Positions 16,375 to 25,808 are shown, numbered from the stretch's first letter. The stretch: 64,000 bases of DNA from Paraburkholderia sp. PGU19 (GCF_013426915.1 NZ_AP023181.1:1240001-1304000), one strand, 5' to 3'. Notes: generated by a model not told the origin, from the letters alone. Made by a program: numbers and translations.

Positions 16375-18000
16375 TCAATGCCCCTGACCGATCGGGATTC
16401 CAGGCACGGCGGTGTCTGGGCGGGCAATCAACGACGCAATCGGATATCCGTAGTTAAACAATGTAAGACCAATCATCAAGGCGAGCCACAGCCGAAAACC
16501 GTTCAGTGCAGACGGCACATTCTCTGTTCGATGAATCGGCGCACTAAAGGTGTAGTCCTCAACAAGGTCAACCGTTGAGCGGTGAGCGCGAACCAGAATG
16601 AGTATAAAGAGAAGACCGGCCAACAGACAGATGACTCCACCAATGACCGACACGATCACAGGCAGCGCCTGGGACGAAATCTCACCATTCGTGTAATCGA
16701 AGTATGCCATTCTCCGCGGCATTCCCATGATCCCTACCAAATGCCACGGAATCGTCAATACCATGATTCCGATGAACCAAAGCCAAAGCTGAATGCGGAT
16801 CAGTCGCAGGTCTGTAATCGCACGACCAGTAATCTGAGGCCACACGTCGTAGGCGATCACGAAGTACATGATCACAACAGCTCCGGCGAAGATGAGGTGA
16901 AAGTGTCCCGTCACCCATTGGGTATTATGTATAGTCGAATCTAACTGGTAACTCATGTTGATGAGTCCGCCTGCTCCTCCAAAACCCAACATCACAAACG
17001 AAAAAGTGATGGCAAGCATCATAGGATTACCCCATGGAAGAGCCTTCAACCAACCTATGACACCTTTCCCGCCGCGCAGCCGCCCGGCAATCTCGACCGA
17101 CGCACAGATTGTGAACACCGTCAGCAACGTGGGAATCGCGACTAAAGCCGTGAAGACCGAGTGCATGAATTTGAACCCCGAACCTACCTGCGGGTCGGCG
17201 AACAGATGGTGGATGCCAATCGGCATTGATACAACCAGAAACATTACGAAGGATACCCGCGCCATCAAATCGCTATAAAGCCTCCCGCCAATCGCGCGCG
17301 GAACGATTGTGTAATACGCAATGTAGGCCGGCATTAGCCAGAAGTACACGATTGCATGAAGCGTCCATGAATAGAAAACGCGTGCGAGACCGGCATCGAT
17401 ATTGTGTTTCCAGCCCAACGATACTGGAATAATCTGAAAAATGATTTCAATTGCCGCGCCGACGGCCGTCCATCCCCATAGATACGCGCTGGCAACACAC
17501 GCAAACATAGGAAGCGGAACGGGAACCCCAGGATTATCGCGTTTCCATATTGCGAGATTTACGCCCATCAGCGCAACCCACACCCATGACCCAACAACGA
17601 TCAGGACGACACCTATATAGTAGATAGAGCTGCCGATCATCGGCGGGTAAAACGTATAGAGAACTGACGCCGTACCTCTCCCTATCGCGACAACGGCCAG
17701 CATAAATCCCAATGCAACGGCACCAAACCCAGCCCACGCCAACTTCGCTCCCACAATCGCGCGCTTTAGCGAAAGCTCAATGACTGTGTATCCGAGGGCC
17801 ATCGCGACGAGAGTCGGGAATACATACGCCATAGTGGAGCCGTGCGCCGAGACGGATCGATAATATATTTCAGGATCCTTTATCCATGGATGTAGCGGAC
17901 TTCTCACATACATCTGCCAGGCGCCCAATGCCAGAGCGACAGCGAAACTCGCGAAAGCGAGCCAAAAATGCATAAGCACAAGCCGCCTGTTAATTAACAC
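16375..18000 (-). CDS. B-type (ba3-like) heme-copper oxidase subunit I
   Basis: 541 residues with 13 or so TM helices. It matches the Thermus ba3 type, not the A-type. It has the low-spin heme His in SAHGSTMAY (~53), the CuB segment LHAIVYFWLMPAY holding the cross-linked His-x3-Tyr pair, IHHLFADP (two CuB His), and GHFHLIFAG with the heme a3 and heme b ligands. Segments such as GGRLYSDLMARVSF, AGRLRGGKGVIGWLKALPW and GGAGGLINMSY are typical of the type. The common GHP of the CuB helix is LHA here. B-type oxidases have high O2 affinity and some reduce NO. It overlaps the subunit II gene (17990) and is followed by the diheme cytochrome c. Confidence 0.93.
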   Translation of the reverse strand: MLINRRLVLMHFWLAFASFAVALALGAWQMYVRSPLHPWIKDPEIYYRSVSAHGSTMAYVFPTLVAMALGYTVIELSLKRAIVGAKLAWAGFGAVALGFMLAVVAIGRGTASVLYTFYPPMIGSSIYYIGVVLIVVGSWVWVALMGVNLAIWKRDNPGVPVPLPMFACVASAYLWGWTAVGAAIEIIFQIIPVSLGWKHNIDAGLARVFYSWTLHAIVYFWLMPAYIAYYTIVPRAIGGRLYSDLMARVSFVMFLVVSMPIGIHHLFADPQVGSGFKFMHSVFTALVAIPTLLTVFTICASVEIAGRLRGGKGVIGWLKALPWGNPMMLAITFSFVMLGFGGAGGLINMSYQLDSTIHNTQWVTGHFHLIFAGAVVIMYFVIAYDVWPQITGRAITDLRLIRIQLWLWFIGIMVLTIPWHLVGIMGMPRRMAYFDYTNGEISSQALPVIVSVIGGVICLLAGLLFILILVRAHRSTVDLVEDYTFSAPIHRTENVPSALNGFRLWLALMIGLTLFNYGYPIASLIARPDTAVPGIPIGQGH

Positions 18001-18562
18001 AGTCCAGTCTCCCGTTCACACCCTTTCGCTTAAGCATTTCGAAAAACGCCGAGCGCTCGATCACTTTCACGCGCGCCCACATCGCCTGATGACCCGTCCC
18101 GCAGTATTCATGACAAGGCATCAGATGCTCAGCTGGCTGCGGAAACACGGTTTTAAACGTGGATATGTAGCCTGGTTCAATCATTGAATTGATGTTAGTC
18201 CCTGTAACCAGCATGCCGTGGATTGCATCAGCGCTGGTCGCTCTGAAAGTAATTGGCGTATTCGCTGGAAGCAGGATGCATTGAGGCGTGAACGAATACT
18301 GCTGCGCCAGTACCCGGACGATAACAGATCCGTCTTTTGACGTCGCACTTCCCAGATTACTTTCCGAAAACTCGCTATTTGTTTCCAGGGATGCTATGCG
18401 TATCGTCTCTACTCTGGACGGCGGCATCATCGCCCAATGCAATCCTGTGAAGACGACCGTCAGCATCATGACGAGCATGATTGCCGACATCAAGATCGCC
18501 CACCTTCGTTCGATTTGATGGACGATACTGACCGATCGAGTTTCCCTGATATTGTCGCTCAT
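17990..18562 (-). CDS. cytochrome c oxidase subunit II (CuA), ba3-like
   Basis: 190 residues. One N-terminal TM helix at about 22-46 is followed by a cupredoxin domain. The CuA ligands are visible: His in DAIHGMLV, then CHEYCGTGHQAMW (C-x3-C-x3-H-x2-M). This short form with one TM is typical of B-type oxidases; A-type subunit II usually has two. ATG 18562 overlaps the TGA of the small upstream gene (ATGA), which decides the start. It accepts electrons from cytochrome c in the periplasm. Confidence 0.92.
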   Translation of the reverse strand: MSDNIRETRSVSIVHQIERRWAILMSAIMLVMMLTVVFTGLHWAMMPPSRVETIRIASLETNSEFSESNLGSATSKDGSVIVRVLAQQYSFTPQCILLPANTPITFRATSADAIHGMLVTGTNINSMIEPGYISTFKTVFPQPAEHLMPCHEYCGTGHQAMWARVKVIERSAFFEMLKRKGVNGRLDCVN

Positions 18563-18717
18563 TGAATAACGCCGCGCGGAAGGAAAACGAGTAAATAAAA
18601 TACGATCCATATGAGGATCACGATAGCTGTCGCAGTACCTGCTAGAAAAATCGCGCCCTTCGGCCCATCGAGAACGATGCGTTCAATGGCTTGATCCTCG
18701 TCTTCTTTCGCGTTCAC
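18559..18717 (-). CDS. small oxidase-associated membrane subunit (IIa-like)
   Basis: About 52 residues from GTG 18717, or 67 from ATG 18762; GGGAAG lies near the GTG. There is one TM helix (AIFLAGTATAIVILIWIVFYLLVFLP) after an acidic N-terminus. It is translationally coupled to subunit II by an ATGA overlap. Position, size and single helix fit the small subunit IIa seen with ba3 oxidases. Sequence alone would not identify it. Confidence 0.6.
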   Translation of the reverse strand: MNAKEDEDQAIERIVLDGPKGAIFLAGTATAIVILIWIVFYLLVFLPRGVIQ

Positions 18718-19307
18718 TTGGTTCTTCCCGTGGCAATTCAGGACAGGCCTGAAAATGTCCATCTCGCTAGGCTCTATAAGGATCCGGTGACATTAGTCGA
18801 CGCCGATTATCAATCGATATATGCGGGAGGATTCCTGATATGGCCTCGAGGACGTGCTTTTCCATAGCCGTGTCTCATTTCGAGCAAGCAATCACGAAGT
18901 GTTCCGCCTGCGATCTTCCAGCTCTTAAAAGAACAGCGCAATCATGACTGCGCCAATTTCGGTTTGCTAGGCCGCGACAGACTGGTTTACGGTCGCGGCC
19001 TCGCTTGGTCGCTGCGAGAAAGGCACAGACTCGCGTTGGGAAACAGCAACCGCGCGGGCTCCTGCCAGTCCATAGAACGAAGGTCGACTATTGCGGGAAA
19101 AGCATCCCCGCTCCAGCTTCTTTTGTGCGCCGCCGAGTTACAACACGCTAACGAATATCTATGCAGCCTGACATTGCATCCGCCGGGGACACAAAACACG
19201 CGCCCCTGCTCCGCTGAGCTATTCAAGCCGCATGCCACTCCTTGACTCGCACGGTCTCAGGATATCCCGACGGGTCCTCCTAGCAGCTATAACCGCGGCG
19301 CACTATC
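18718..19307. other. leader region of the oxidase operon
   Basis: No gene recognised. It must contain the promoter for the oxidase genes unless they are read from the P460 promoter. The hairpin at 18969-19001 lies here. Confidence 0.4.
18969..19001. repeat. 10-bp perfect inverted repeat between P460 and oxidase genes
   Basis: AGGCCGCGAC / GTCGCGGCCT with a 13-nt loop. It lies about 300 nt after the P460 stop and 250 nt before the small oxidase subunit. It could be a terminator-like hairpin for P460 or an operator. No T-run follows on the minus strand. Confidence 0.55.
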
Positions 19308-19943
19308 TTACTCAGCTTCAGGCTTGTAGTTTGGGTTCAGGTGCCCATCATCATCGAGCAGTCGATAGAATTGCGTCCACACGTCGTCCTTCTTCGCGCT
19401 CGCGATGTGGCAGAATGCGCATTCCTCTTTCGCCTTGACTTTCGCCATCTTTGCCTTCGGCTCAAAGTGGTTAAAGTTGAAGTATCCCCAACCGTCGGTA
19501 GCGGCAAAACGCTTCGTGTCCTTCACAGTGACATCGGCTCCGTTGAACTTTCCAGGGAAGAAGCCTCGACCGGACGGCTCGTTCCTTGATCCGTCTGGGA
19601 ACTGTTGATGCGTCGTCAGCTGAAGCTCTTTGACAAAGATCGTGCCCTCGGGGAATTCGCCGGTTTTCTTGTAGATTGCGTACGAACCCGGCTCAATGTA
19701 GACGTTGTGATATTCCGGGAAGTTCGCCTTCCCCCCGTTAAGGGCGTTCGGGGTCAGCGGACTCCCGACGTAGATCCATTGATGAAAGTTCTTTGGAAGT
19801 AGTAGTTGACCATCAGCAGTGTATTGCGGCAGCTGCCGCTTTACCGTGGGAAGGTCTTGCCCATCCGAATCAGCCCAAGCGCCGGTGCTAAAAGATGTGC
19901 ACGCGATCAATACTGCACCAATGACTGAGAGTCGCTTCAACAT
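19308..19943 (-). CDS. cytochrome P460 family protein
   Basis: 211 residues with a Sec signal peptide (MLKRLSVIGAVLIACTSFSTGAWA). The P460 domain follows: WIYVGSPLTPNALNGG, FPEYHNVYIEPGSYAIYKKTG, GTIFVKELQL and DGWGYFNF, with the c-type heme site CAFCH at 175-179 near the C-terminus. True P460 enzymes carry a heme-lysine cross-link and oxidise hydroxylamine to NO or N2O. Related beta-sheet cytochromes c' only bind NO. I cannot tell which this is. AGGAG lies 7 nt before ATG 19943. It reads in the same direction as the oxidase operon downstream, and a second P460 is at 42360. Confidence 0.9.
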   Translation of the reverse strand: MLKRLSVIGAVLIACTSFSTGAWADSDGQDLPTVKRQLPQYTADGQLLLPKNFHQWIYVGSPLTPNALNGGKANFPEYHNVYIEPGSYAIYKKTGEFPEGTIFVKELQLTTHQQFPDGSRNEPSGRGFFPGKFNGADVTVKDTKRFAATDGWGYFNFNHFEPKAKMAKVKAKEECAFCHIASAKKDDVWTQFYRLLDDDGHLNPNYKPEAE

Positions 19944-20347
19944 GCGGATTCTCCTATACGTGAACGAGATAACCGGAATCTAGTACGCTTTGCGACGTCC
20001 CAGTCCGTAGCCTATGTCGGCTACAGAATTAAATACTTTTGAGGTCCATCAATCAACGATCCACAGGTATATGAATCATGCCCTTATGGTTTCAGCAGTT
20101 GATGGCGCAGGCGAGCGAATTGCGAACGTGTTTCAAGCCGCTTTGCCGATGGCAAACATCGCCGGCCAGCCGAACGGAACCGCCCGATCGTTCCATATAC
20201 GCATGTATAGTCGGCTAGTCTTTGTTCCCATCAAAAAGTCGTGTAGAAATCAGAATGGAGGATTGGTGTTACTTATGCGAATCACTGCGACAGTCCGTGT
20301 GACGCAGATACCGGTCCATCACATCGTCTTGATCACCATTATCTGGA
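19944..20347. other. intergenic between divergent P460 and resB genes
   Basis: No gene recognised. It should contain divergent promoters for P460 and resB. I saw no clear FNR/ANR box (TTGAT-N4-ATCAA). Confidence 0.4.
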
Positions 20348-22531
20348 GTGCCCTTGAGCGAGCGTCCGACGGCCGAAGGCCAGATTAGCTTCAGAGTTCG
20401 TGGAAAACCATATGAACTGAAGCACGCCATCGATCTCCTTAGATCAATGCGTTTTGCCATTGCTTTGCTAGTGATATTGGCGATTGCAAGCATCATCGGT
20501 ACTGTCCTCACACAGGAGGATACGTACGTCAATTACGTGAACCAGTTCGGTCCATTCTGGGCTGACGTTTTCCGCGGCCTCGATCTGTACAACGTCTACG
20601 GTTCCTGGTGGTTCATGTTGATCCTGGTCTTTCTTGTGACCTCGGTCTCACTATGTGTGATCGATAACGCCCCGAAGATGGTCCGGGACGCACGCAGTTG
20701 GAAGGACCGCGTCCGCGAAGGGAGCCTACGCGCATTCCGCCACAAGAGTGAATTCCGCGCAGATGCTCTGAATGGCGTCGAGACGGCGGACATCCTGATG
20801 CGCCTCGGACGTCAGTTGGGCTATAAGCTAGTCACCCGTGATACCGGTACGGGAGAGATCCTGATCGCAGGTAAACGTGGTGCCCTTACAAGGCTGGGCT
20901 ACATTTCGGCCCATTTTGCTATCGTGGTCATCTGCTTGGGTGGCCTGCTGGACAGCAATCTGCCTATCGAACTGCAGATGTGGATCTCCGGAAAGACAGC
21001 TACCGAGTTGGATTCCGACGTGGACGCGGTTTCCCCAAGTCATCGACTATCTCCTTCAAATCCGACGTTTCGCGGGTACGCTCTAGTACCCGAAGGCCAG
21101 CAAACTAGCTCGGTCGTACTTAGTCGCCGGGACGGCTCCTTGATCCAGGATTTGCCATTTTCAATTCAACTGAAGAAGTTCGTGGTTGATTACTATTCAA
21201 CGGGTATGCCCAAGCTGTTCGCCAGTGATATCGTAGTGACGGATCATAAGACTGGCCAGCACGTTCAGGCGCGCGTCCAGGTAAACAAGCCGTTCACCTA
21301 TGACGGCATTTCCATTTACCAGTCGAGCTTCCAGGACGGAGGGTCCAAGGTGGCGATGACCGTGTGGCCGATGGCTGACAGGTCTGAATTCACCGAGCAG
21401 CTTCAGGGGGTAGTCGGGGGTGTTACGCATATTGACCTTCCGAACGCCAGAGAAAATGGAGAGACGGTGGAGCTCACCGATTTCCGCTCGATCAACGTCG
21501 AAGATGCGAGTAACGCTGCCGACGCCCATAGCGCGCAAAGCGCCCCCGAAGAACATGCGTTTAAGCAGGAAATTGATGCGCGACTCGGATCAGGCGCCAA
21601 AAGCAATCACCAAACGAGATTACGAAATCTAGGACCCTCAATGCAATACAAGGTCCGTGATATCAACGGTCAAGCCCATGAGTATCGAACGTTTATGCTT
21701 CCAGTAAATATCTCCGGTCAGCAGATGTTTATGACGGGCGTAAGGTTGGACGCTAACGATCCATTTCGCTATCTCCGGATTCCCGCAGACGAACATAATT
21801 CAGTACGGGATTGGATGAATCTTCGAGCCGCCTTGCAATCTCCGAGCATGCGAAACCAGGCTGTATCCCGATTCGTACGGCGTTCGTATTTGGGTGCTGA
21901 TACTGACGCTCAGAAAGCTGCCGCATCCGACGTATCTCGGCTATTGGACCATTTCGCTGGTGCCAAGGAAGATAAGGGCGCAACGACAATTGCGGCATCA
22001 GCGGGCGGCTTCCAGGCGATTGCCGGCTTGATTGACCGATCGATGCCCAAAGTACAACGGGAGAAAGCGGCCATGGCGCTCCTACGCACGCTCAATGATG
22101 TGATGTGGGATCTCTGGCAGCTGTCACGGATTAAGCATGGCGAGCCCGAGATGAAACAGGATCCGTCACATATGTCGTTCATCCGGTCTTCGATCGATGC
22201 GCTGTCGGACAGCTTTTACTACGGCGCCCCGATCTTCCTTCAACTTGACTCGTTCACGCAGGTTCAGGCGTCGGCATTCCAGTTGACACGGGCGCCGGGC
22301 AAGACTTTGGTATATGTCGGTAGCCTTCTGCTTGTCATCGGCGTTTTTTCGATGTTCTATGTGCGTGAGCGGCGTCTCTGGTTTTGGATCAAGAGCTCCA
22401 AAGAAGGCGGTGCAGATGTCTTGATGGCGATGTCCACCGCTCGACGAACGCTTGACTTCGAGAGGGAGTTCGTACGTACGCGCGACGCGGTACACATGGT
22501 ACTAGATACGAAAGACGCTCAAACGAGCTGA
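20348..22531 (+). CDS. resB: cytochrome c maturation protein ResB (System II)
   Basis: 727 residues. TM helices lie near 36-56, 85-108, 186-206 and 652-672. A large periplasmic part holds the usual ResB motifs: FGPFWADVFRGLDLYNVYGSWW near the N-terminus, GKRGALTRLGYISAHFAIVVI, VNKPFTYDGISIYQSSFQDGG, and QVQASAFQLTRAPGKTLVYVGS before the last helix. ResB with CcsA/ResC forms the System II heme lyase, which exports heme and attaches it to CxxCH. The start is a GTG at 20348 and is not certain. Its partner gene (51680) is about 29 kb away instead of adjacent as in most betaproteobacteria. A perfect hairpin follows the stop. Confidence 0.93.
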   Translation: MPLSERPTAEGQISFRVRGKPYELKHAIDLLRSMRFAIALLVILAIASIIGTVLTQEDTYVNYVNQFGPFWADVFRGLDLYNVYGSWWFMLILVFLVTSVSLCVIDNAPKMVRDARSWKDRVREGSLRAFRHKSEFRADALNGVETADILMRLGRQLGYKLVTRDTGTGEILIAGKRGALTRLGYISAHFAIVVICLGGLLDSNLPIELQMWISGKTATELDSDVDAVSPSHRLSPSNPTFRGYALVPEGQQTSSVVLSRRDGSLIQDLPFSIQLKKFVVDYYSTGMPKLFASDIVVTDHKTGQHVQARVQVNKPFTYDGISIYQSSFQDGGSKVAMTVWPMADRSEFTEQLQGVVGGVTHIDLPNARENGETVELTDFRSINVEDASNAADAHSAQSAPEEHAFKQEIDARLGSGAKSNHQTRLRNLGPSMQYKVRDINGQAHEYRTFMLPVNISGQQMFMTGVRLDANDPFRYLRIPADEHNSVRDWMNLRAALQSPSMRNQAVSRFVRRSYLGADTDAQKAAASDVSRLLDHFAGAKEDKGATTIAASAGGFQAIAGLIDRSMPKVQREKAAMALLRTLNDVMWDLWQLSRIKHGEPEMKQDPSHMSFIRSSIDALSDSFYYGAPIFLQLDSFTQVQASAFQLTRAPGKTLVYVGSLLLVIGVFSMFYVRERRLWFWIKSSKEGGADVLMAMSTARRTLDFEREFVRTRDAVHMVLDTKDAQTS

Positions 22532-22540
22532 CTTTTCCGA

Positions 22541-22565
22541 CCAGCCGGACAACATGTCCGGCTGG
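22541..22565 (+). terminator. hairpin after resB
   Basis: A perfect 11-bp inverted repeat, CCAGCCGGACA / TGTCCGGCTGG, with a 3-nt loop starts 10 nt after the resB stop. There is no strong T-run. It lies between two convergent genes, so it could serve both. Confidence 0.65.
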
Positions 22566-22613
22566 AACACTTAACATAACGGAGACCGGCGCAGGATGAC
22601 GTCACCCACAAAG

Positions 22614-22907
22614 CTAGGGCCGTGAGAGCAGAAACCGAAAGACGAATCCCGGAAATGAAAACACTATCAGCAACGATACAGTGATTACGTAGAATTGCCA
22701 GCCTTGGTCGAACACTCTACCTTCCCGAGCCTCTAATGCATACGCTGCGGATGCCACTATCATGTACGTCAATACGAGCTCCATTATATAGATCCACGAT
22801 TTCTTGCCATGTCGAAGGGATATGACGCCAAAGAACTTCTCTGTGGCGAAAGGAATATTTGCCATCGAAAGAGCCAAGGTGAGAATAAACCAGCCATAGA
22901 CTGACAT
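22614..22907 (-). CDS. DUF2818 family membrane protein
   Basis: 97 residues with three hydrophobic segments. It matches the DUF2818 pattern ANIPFATEKFFGVI, KSWIYIMELVLTYMIV, FDQGWQFYVITVSLLIVFSFPGFVFRFL. This family is usually encoded at the end of the NADH dehydrogenase (nuo) cluster in betaproteobacteria, with unknown function. Here it is a lone copy next to resB and far from any nuo gene. It is convergent with resB. Confidence 0.8.
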   Translation of the reverse strand: MSVYGWFILTLALSMANIPFATEKFFGVISLRHGKKSWIYIMELVLTYMIVASAAYALEAREGRVFDQGWQFYVITVSLLIVFSFPGFVFRFLLSRP

Positions 22908-23003
22908 TAAGATTAACCTCGTATCACTTGTAACATCGGAGAGGGATCTCCATGATGAGATCTGCGAATCCCGCTTAGGACGACGGGCTCAATAGTCTCA
23001 AGG

Positions 23004-23431
23004 CTACCAGCTTCTAATTGAACGAAACATCAGAGCACTATTCAACGCTCCGTTGGTATAAACATCCGATACCTTATCACCGCGCAACACCGCAGACATA
23101 AGACCGATCCATACCGTCTGACCTCCATGACTATCGAGATTCATCAGGAGCGCTAGCTCAGCACCCCGCGCTCCATAGGCTTTGCCTTCAGGGCGCGGTT
23201 GGTGAAACTGCACTGTCGGGGCGTTCCGCGCGAAAGTCCTGCGGCGGTAGAACCTCAGTTCACGCTGCAGCCGACCGTGCAATGCGGTTCGTCGAGAACA
23301 GTCACATTGCGTCCCGGCTCCCGCAAGGAGCACGCGACGTTCAGGAGAAGGACGAGGATCCAGCGTGGTCGCCGGAAGCGCGTAAAACGGATATTCCTTG
23401 GGTGGCTACGTGCGTGCAACCTTTTCTGCAT
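23004..23431 (-). pseudogene. possible frameshifted lipoprotein (DUF4136-like)
   Basis: One frame starts at ATG 23431 and gives a basic N-terminus and a lipobox-like WILVLLLNVACS, then stops. A second frame carries GAELALLMNLDSHGGQTVWIG, MSAVLRGDK and LNSALMFRSI. The latter resembles the C-terminal half of DUF4136 lipoproteins ('…D…+..VW.G…'). The reading as one gene broken by a frameshift near 23260 is a weak inference. Confidence 0.25.
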
Positions 23432-23679
23432 CTCAGCATTTGCGGCTCTATACGCGAGTCTATACATTGATACTATGGATTCCTTGAGTATTGCCCGGAC
23501 GCCGAATAGAATCGGCATGGTAACCGCTATGTACAAAGCGTGCACAAAACTTTTGCTGTTCGACTGACAGCGCCGATAGGCTTCTATCATGTGATAGTCA
23601 GGGCGACCGTGATATCAGTCACTCAGCAGCCTTATATTCCCATGCACTATCTCGATAACCGAATTCAAAGGAAGAGCAG

Positions 23680-23883
23680 ATGGCTACAGGTACTGTCAAG
23701 TGGTTCACTGATGCAAAAGGCTTCGGCTTCATCAAGCCCGATGATGGGAGTGAAGACCTTTTCGCCCACTACTCGGAGATTCGGTCGACTGGATACAAGT
23801 CTCTCCGGGAGAATCAAAAAGTCTCCTTCGAGATTGGTGCCGGCCCTAAAGGCAAGCAGGCATCAAATATCCGGGCAACCTGA
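23680..23883 (+). CDS. cold-shock protein (CspA family)
   Basis: 67 residues forming a single cold-shock domain. RNP1 is KGFGFIKP and RNP2 is DLFAHYSEI, preceded by [12 protein letters not shown]. Such proteins bind single-stranded nucleic acids and act as RNA chaperones. AGAG lies about 6 nt before the ATG. As in other csp genes the region before it (to ~23432) is long and gene-free, which would fit a regulatory leader; no specific structure was confirmed. Confidence 0.95.
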   Translation: MATGTVKWFTDAKGFGFIKPDDGSEDLFAHYSEIRSTGYKSLRENQKVSFEIGAGPKGKQASNIRAT

Positions 23884-24394
23884 ATCGCAAGTCTAACGCC
23901 GTATAGCACGTCAGGACAATTTCCTCGTTCGTGGTCCGTCGATCCCTTACGATCATGTCGGGACCACCACGTGATAACTGCTGCACGCCGGCAGCCGTTC
24001 CGGCTCCGAGCATCTTCACTGCTGCATTGATGAGGCGATGATGATACGTACCGCGTCGGGGACAGACGCATGCCTTGCCGTTGAAGGGGCCACCGTCGAT
24101 CGGGACGTCGGCTACCGCGACCATCGGTTCCGCTAGTCGAAGCGCGACGCAAAAGCGTATCCACGCCAGCGAGCCCGGCTACGCATGCGCCTTCATCAAG
24201 TGAGGTATGAAGAGTAACTTATGAGCGCCGCTGACGAAGACGGTCGATGATGTTTTCGAGACTACCGCTAACAGCAGAAATCGTCGCGGCGATCGAACCA
24301 ATGAAGATGACCTGGTCGAGCGATCACGTCTTGTCCCTACAGGGTGTTTCATCAAATGAATACAATTGGCGCAACGCAACGAGGAGAACACGAT
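23884..24394. other. no recognised gene
   Basis: Open frames on both strands lack recognisable motifs. This is about 500 bp between the cold-shock gene and the GNAT gene and must hold the latter's promoter. Confidence 0.35.
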
Positions 24395-24859
24395 ATGGGT
24401 ACGAACTTGACGTTCCGACATCTGGAGTCCCCCGATGATTGGATCCGCGCGTTCGACGTCATGAAGGAATTGCGGCCACATCTGACGGACCCAGGAGCCT
24501 TCTGTGCGCAATTGCACCATCAGCACGAGGAGAATTATCGTCTGCTCGCCGCCTGCAGCGTGGAAGGGACAATCCTCGGTCTCGCCGGTTTCCGCGCGCA
24601 AACAAATACACTATATGGGCGCTTCATCTATCTTGACGATCTTGTCGTAACCTCCCGACTGCAACGTAGCGGCATCGGAGCGGAACTGCTCAACGAGGTT
24701 CGCGAGATTGCACGTCAATCGCGCTGCGCGCATTTCGTGCTCGACACCGGCTTGCACATGTCCCTTGCGCAACGCTTCTACTTCCGCAACGGCTTGCTCG
24801 CCAAAGGTATGCACTTTGCGGAATCACTCACGCCCGGCGGATCGGAGTTCGCGCGATGA
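24395..24859 (+). CDS. GNAT family N-acetyltransferase
   Basis: 154 residues from ATG 24395, chosen because GAGGAGA lies about 8 nt upstream. GNAT features: ILGLAGFRAQTNTLYGRFIYLDDLVV (beta 2-4) and the acetyl-CoA loop SRLQRSGIGAELLNEVREIA (R/Q-x-x-G-x-G/A). The C-terminal part is AQRFYFRNGLLAKGMHF. The substrate is unknown. The stop overlaps the start of the next gene (ATGA), so the two are co-translated. Confidence 0.88.
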   Translation: MGTNLTFRHLESPDDWIRAFDVMKELRPHLTDPGAFCAQLHHQHEENYRLLAACSVEGTILGLAGFRAQTNTLYGRFIYLDDLVVTSRLQRSGIGAELLNEVREIARQSRCAHFVLDTGLHMSLAQRFYFRNGLLAKGMHFAESLTPGGSEFAR

Positions 24860-25473
24860 AAATTCTGTTCATTAACGCAAGCCCGCACGGTGAAACGAGC
24901 CATGGATACGGTCTCGCGCTTGAGATGATCCGCTCTCTGGGCAAGAGTGCGCATAACGCACTGCTGACACGCGATCTCGGTTCGCTGCCATTGCCGCCGA
25001 TCACGCAGGACTATGCAAAAGCCATCACTTCACGTGAACCTGATGTAAGCCGGTTCGATGTGTCCGAGCAGCTCATTCGCGAGATCGAAATGACGGACGC
25101 GCTTATCATCAATACGCCGATGCATAACTTCACAGTTCCGGCTGCGCTGAAGCTGTGGATTGACTACGTGCTTCGGGTTCATCGCACGTTCGCCGTAACG
25201 CCCGAAGGCAAGGTCGGTCTGATGCGCGACCGACCTACCTTCGTAATCGTCGGTTCCGGGGGCTTTCATAGTGGCGAGCGTGCGTGGCAAGGCGATTTCC
25301 TCACCCCATATCTGCGTTACTCGCTCGGGTCCATTGGGTTGAAGAGTACTCACTTCGTGCTGCTGCAAGGACTCACGCATGGCGACGAGGCCGTGGCCGA
25401 CGCCCTCCAGCGTGCGCGCGAAAAAATCGCGGAACACCCACTCTTCGCATCCGACAATACTATCATCAGCTAG
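24856..25473 (+). CDS. FMN-dependent NADH-azoreductase / flavodoxin-fold oxidoreductase
   Basis: 205 residues in the AzoR (AcpD) and NQO1 flavodoxin-like fold. The FMN phosphate loop is INASPHGETSHGYGLAL. The motif TPMHNFTVPAALKLWIDYVLR is the AzoR signature binding the isoalloxazine ring, followed by FVIVGSGGFHSG. The family transfers two electrons from NADH to quinones, azo or nitro compounds in the cytoplasm. It forms a two-gene operon with the upstream GNAT gene through an ATGA overlap. An IS5-family element begins about 340 bp downstream. Confidence 0.9.
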   Translation: MKILFINASPHGETSHGYGLALEMIRSLGKSAHNALLTRDLGSLPLPPITQDYAKAITSREPDVSRFDVSEQLIREIEMTDALIINTPMHNFTVPAALKLWIDYVLRVHRTFAVTPEGKVGLMRDRPTFVIVGSGGFHSGERAWQGDFLTPYLRYSLGSIGLKSTHFVLLQGLTHGDEAVADALQRAREKIAEHPLFASDNTIIS

Positions 25474-25808
25474 CGCTGCTTACGCATCGTATGCCGTGCG
25501 ACAACAACGGCTTCTTCATCGGCGTTCCTGATCCAGGAAGCCGAAAAGCAAGCCTCACCGCATGCGCCTTGTGGGTGTCCAGGTATCGCTCTCAGCATAA
25601 GCCCCTCTCCAAACGTGTGAGCTGCGATCACCGGGGCATCGGCGGCGAACCTTCTCGTCCACGCCGAAAAACACAGCGAGATGCGCGGCGCCTGACGACG
25701 AAAGCACTGGTGATGATGCCGATCTGCAGCGATTTCCGGCCGAAGCCAGGTGCGCGCTCGCTCAGATTCACCGCCTACAGATTGCGACCGACACGCGACC
25801 ACACCAAT
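25474..25808. other. no recognised gene
   Basis: Spacer between the azoreductase-like gene and the IS5-family element. Open frames on both strands were inspected and no family was recognised. Confidence 0.35.

Noticed and set aside
18780..20347. FNR/ANR-type box controlling the oxidase or P460
   Set aside because: I looked for TTGAT-N4-ATCAA and found no acceptable match, so no oxygen-responsive site is claimed.
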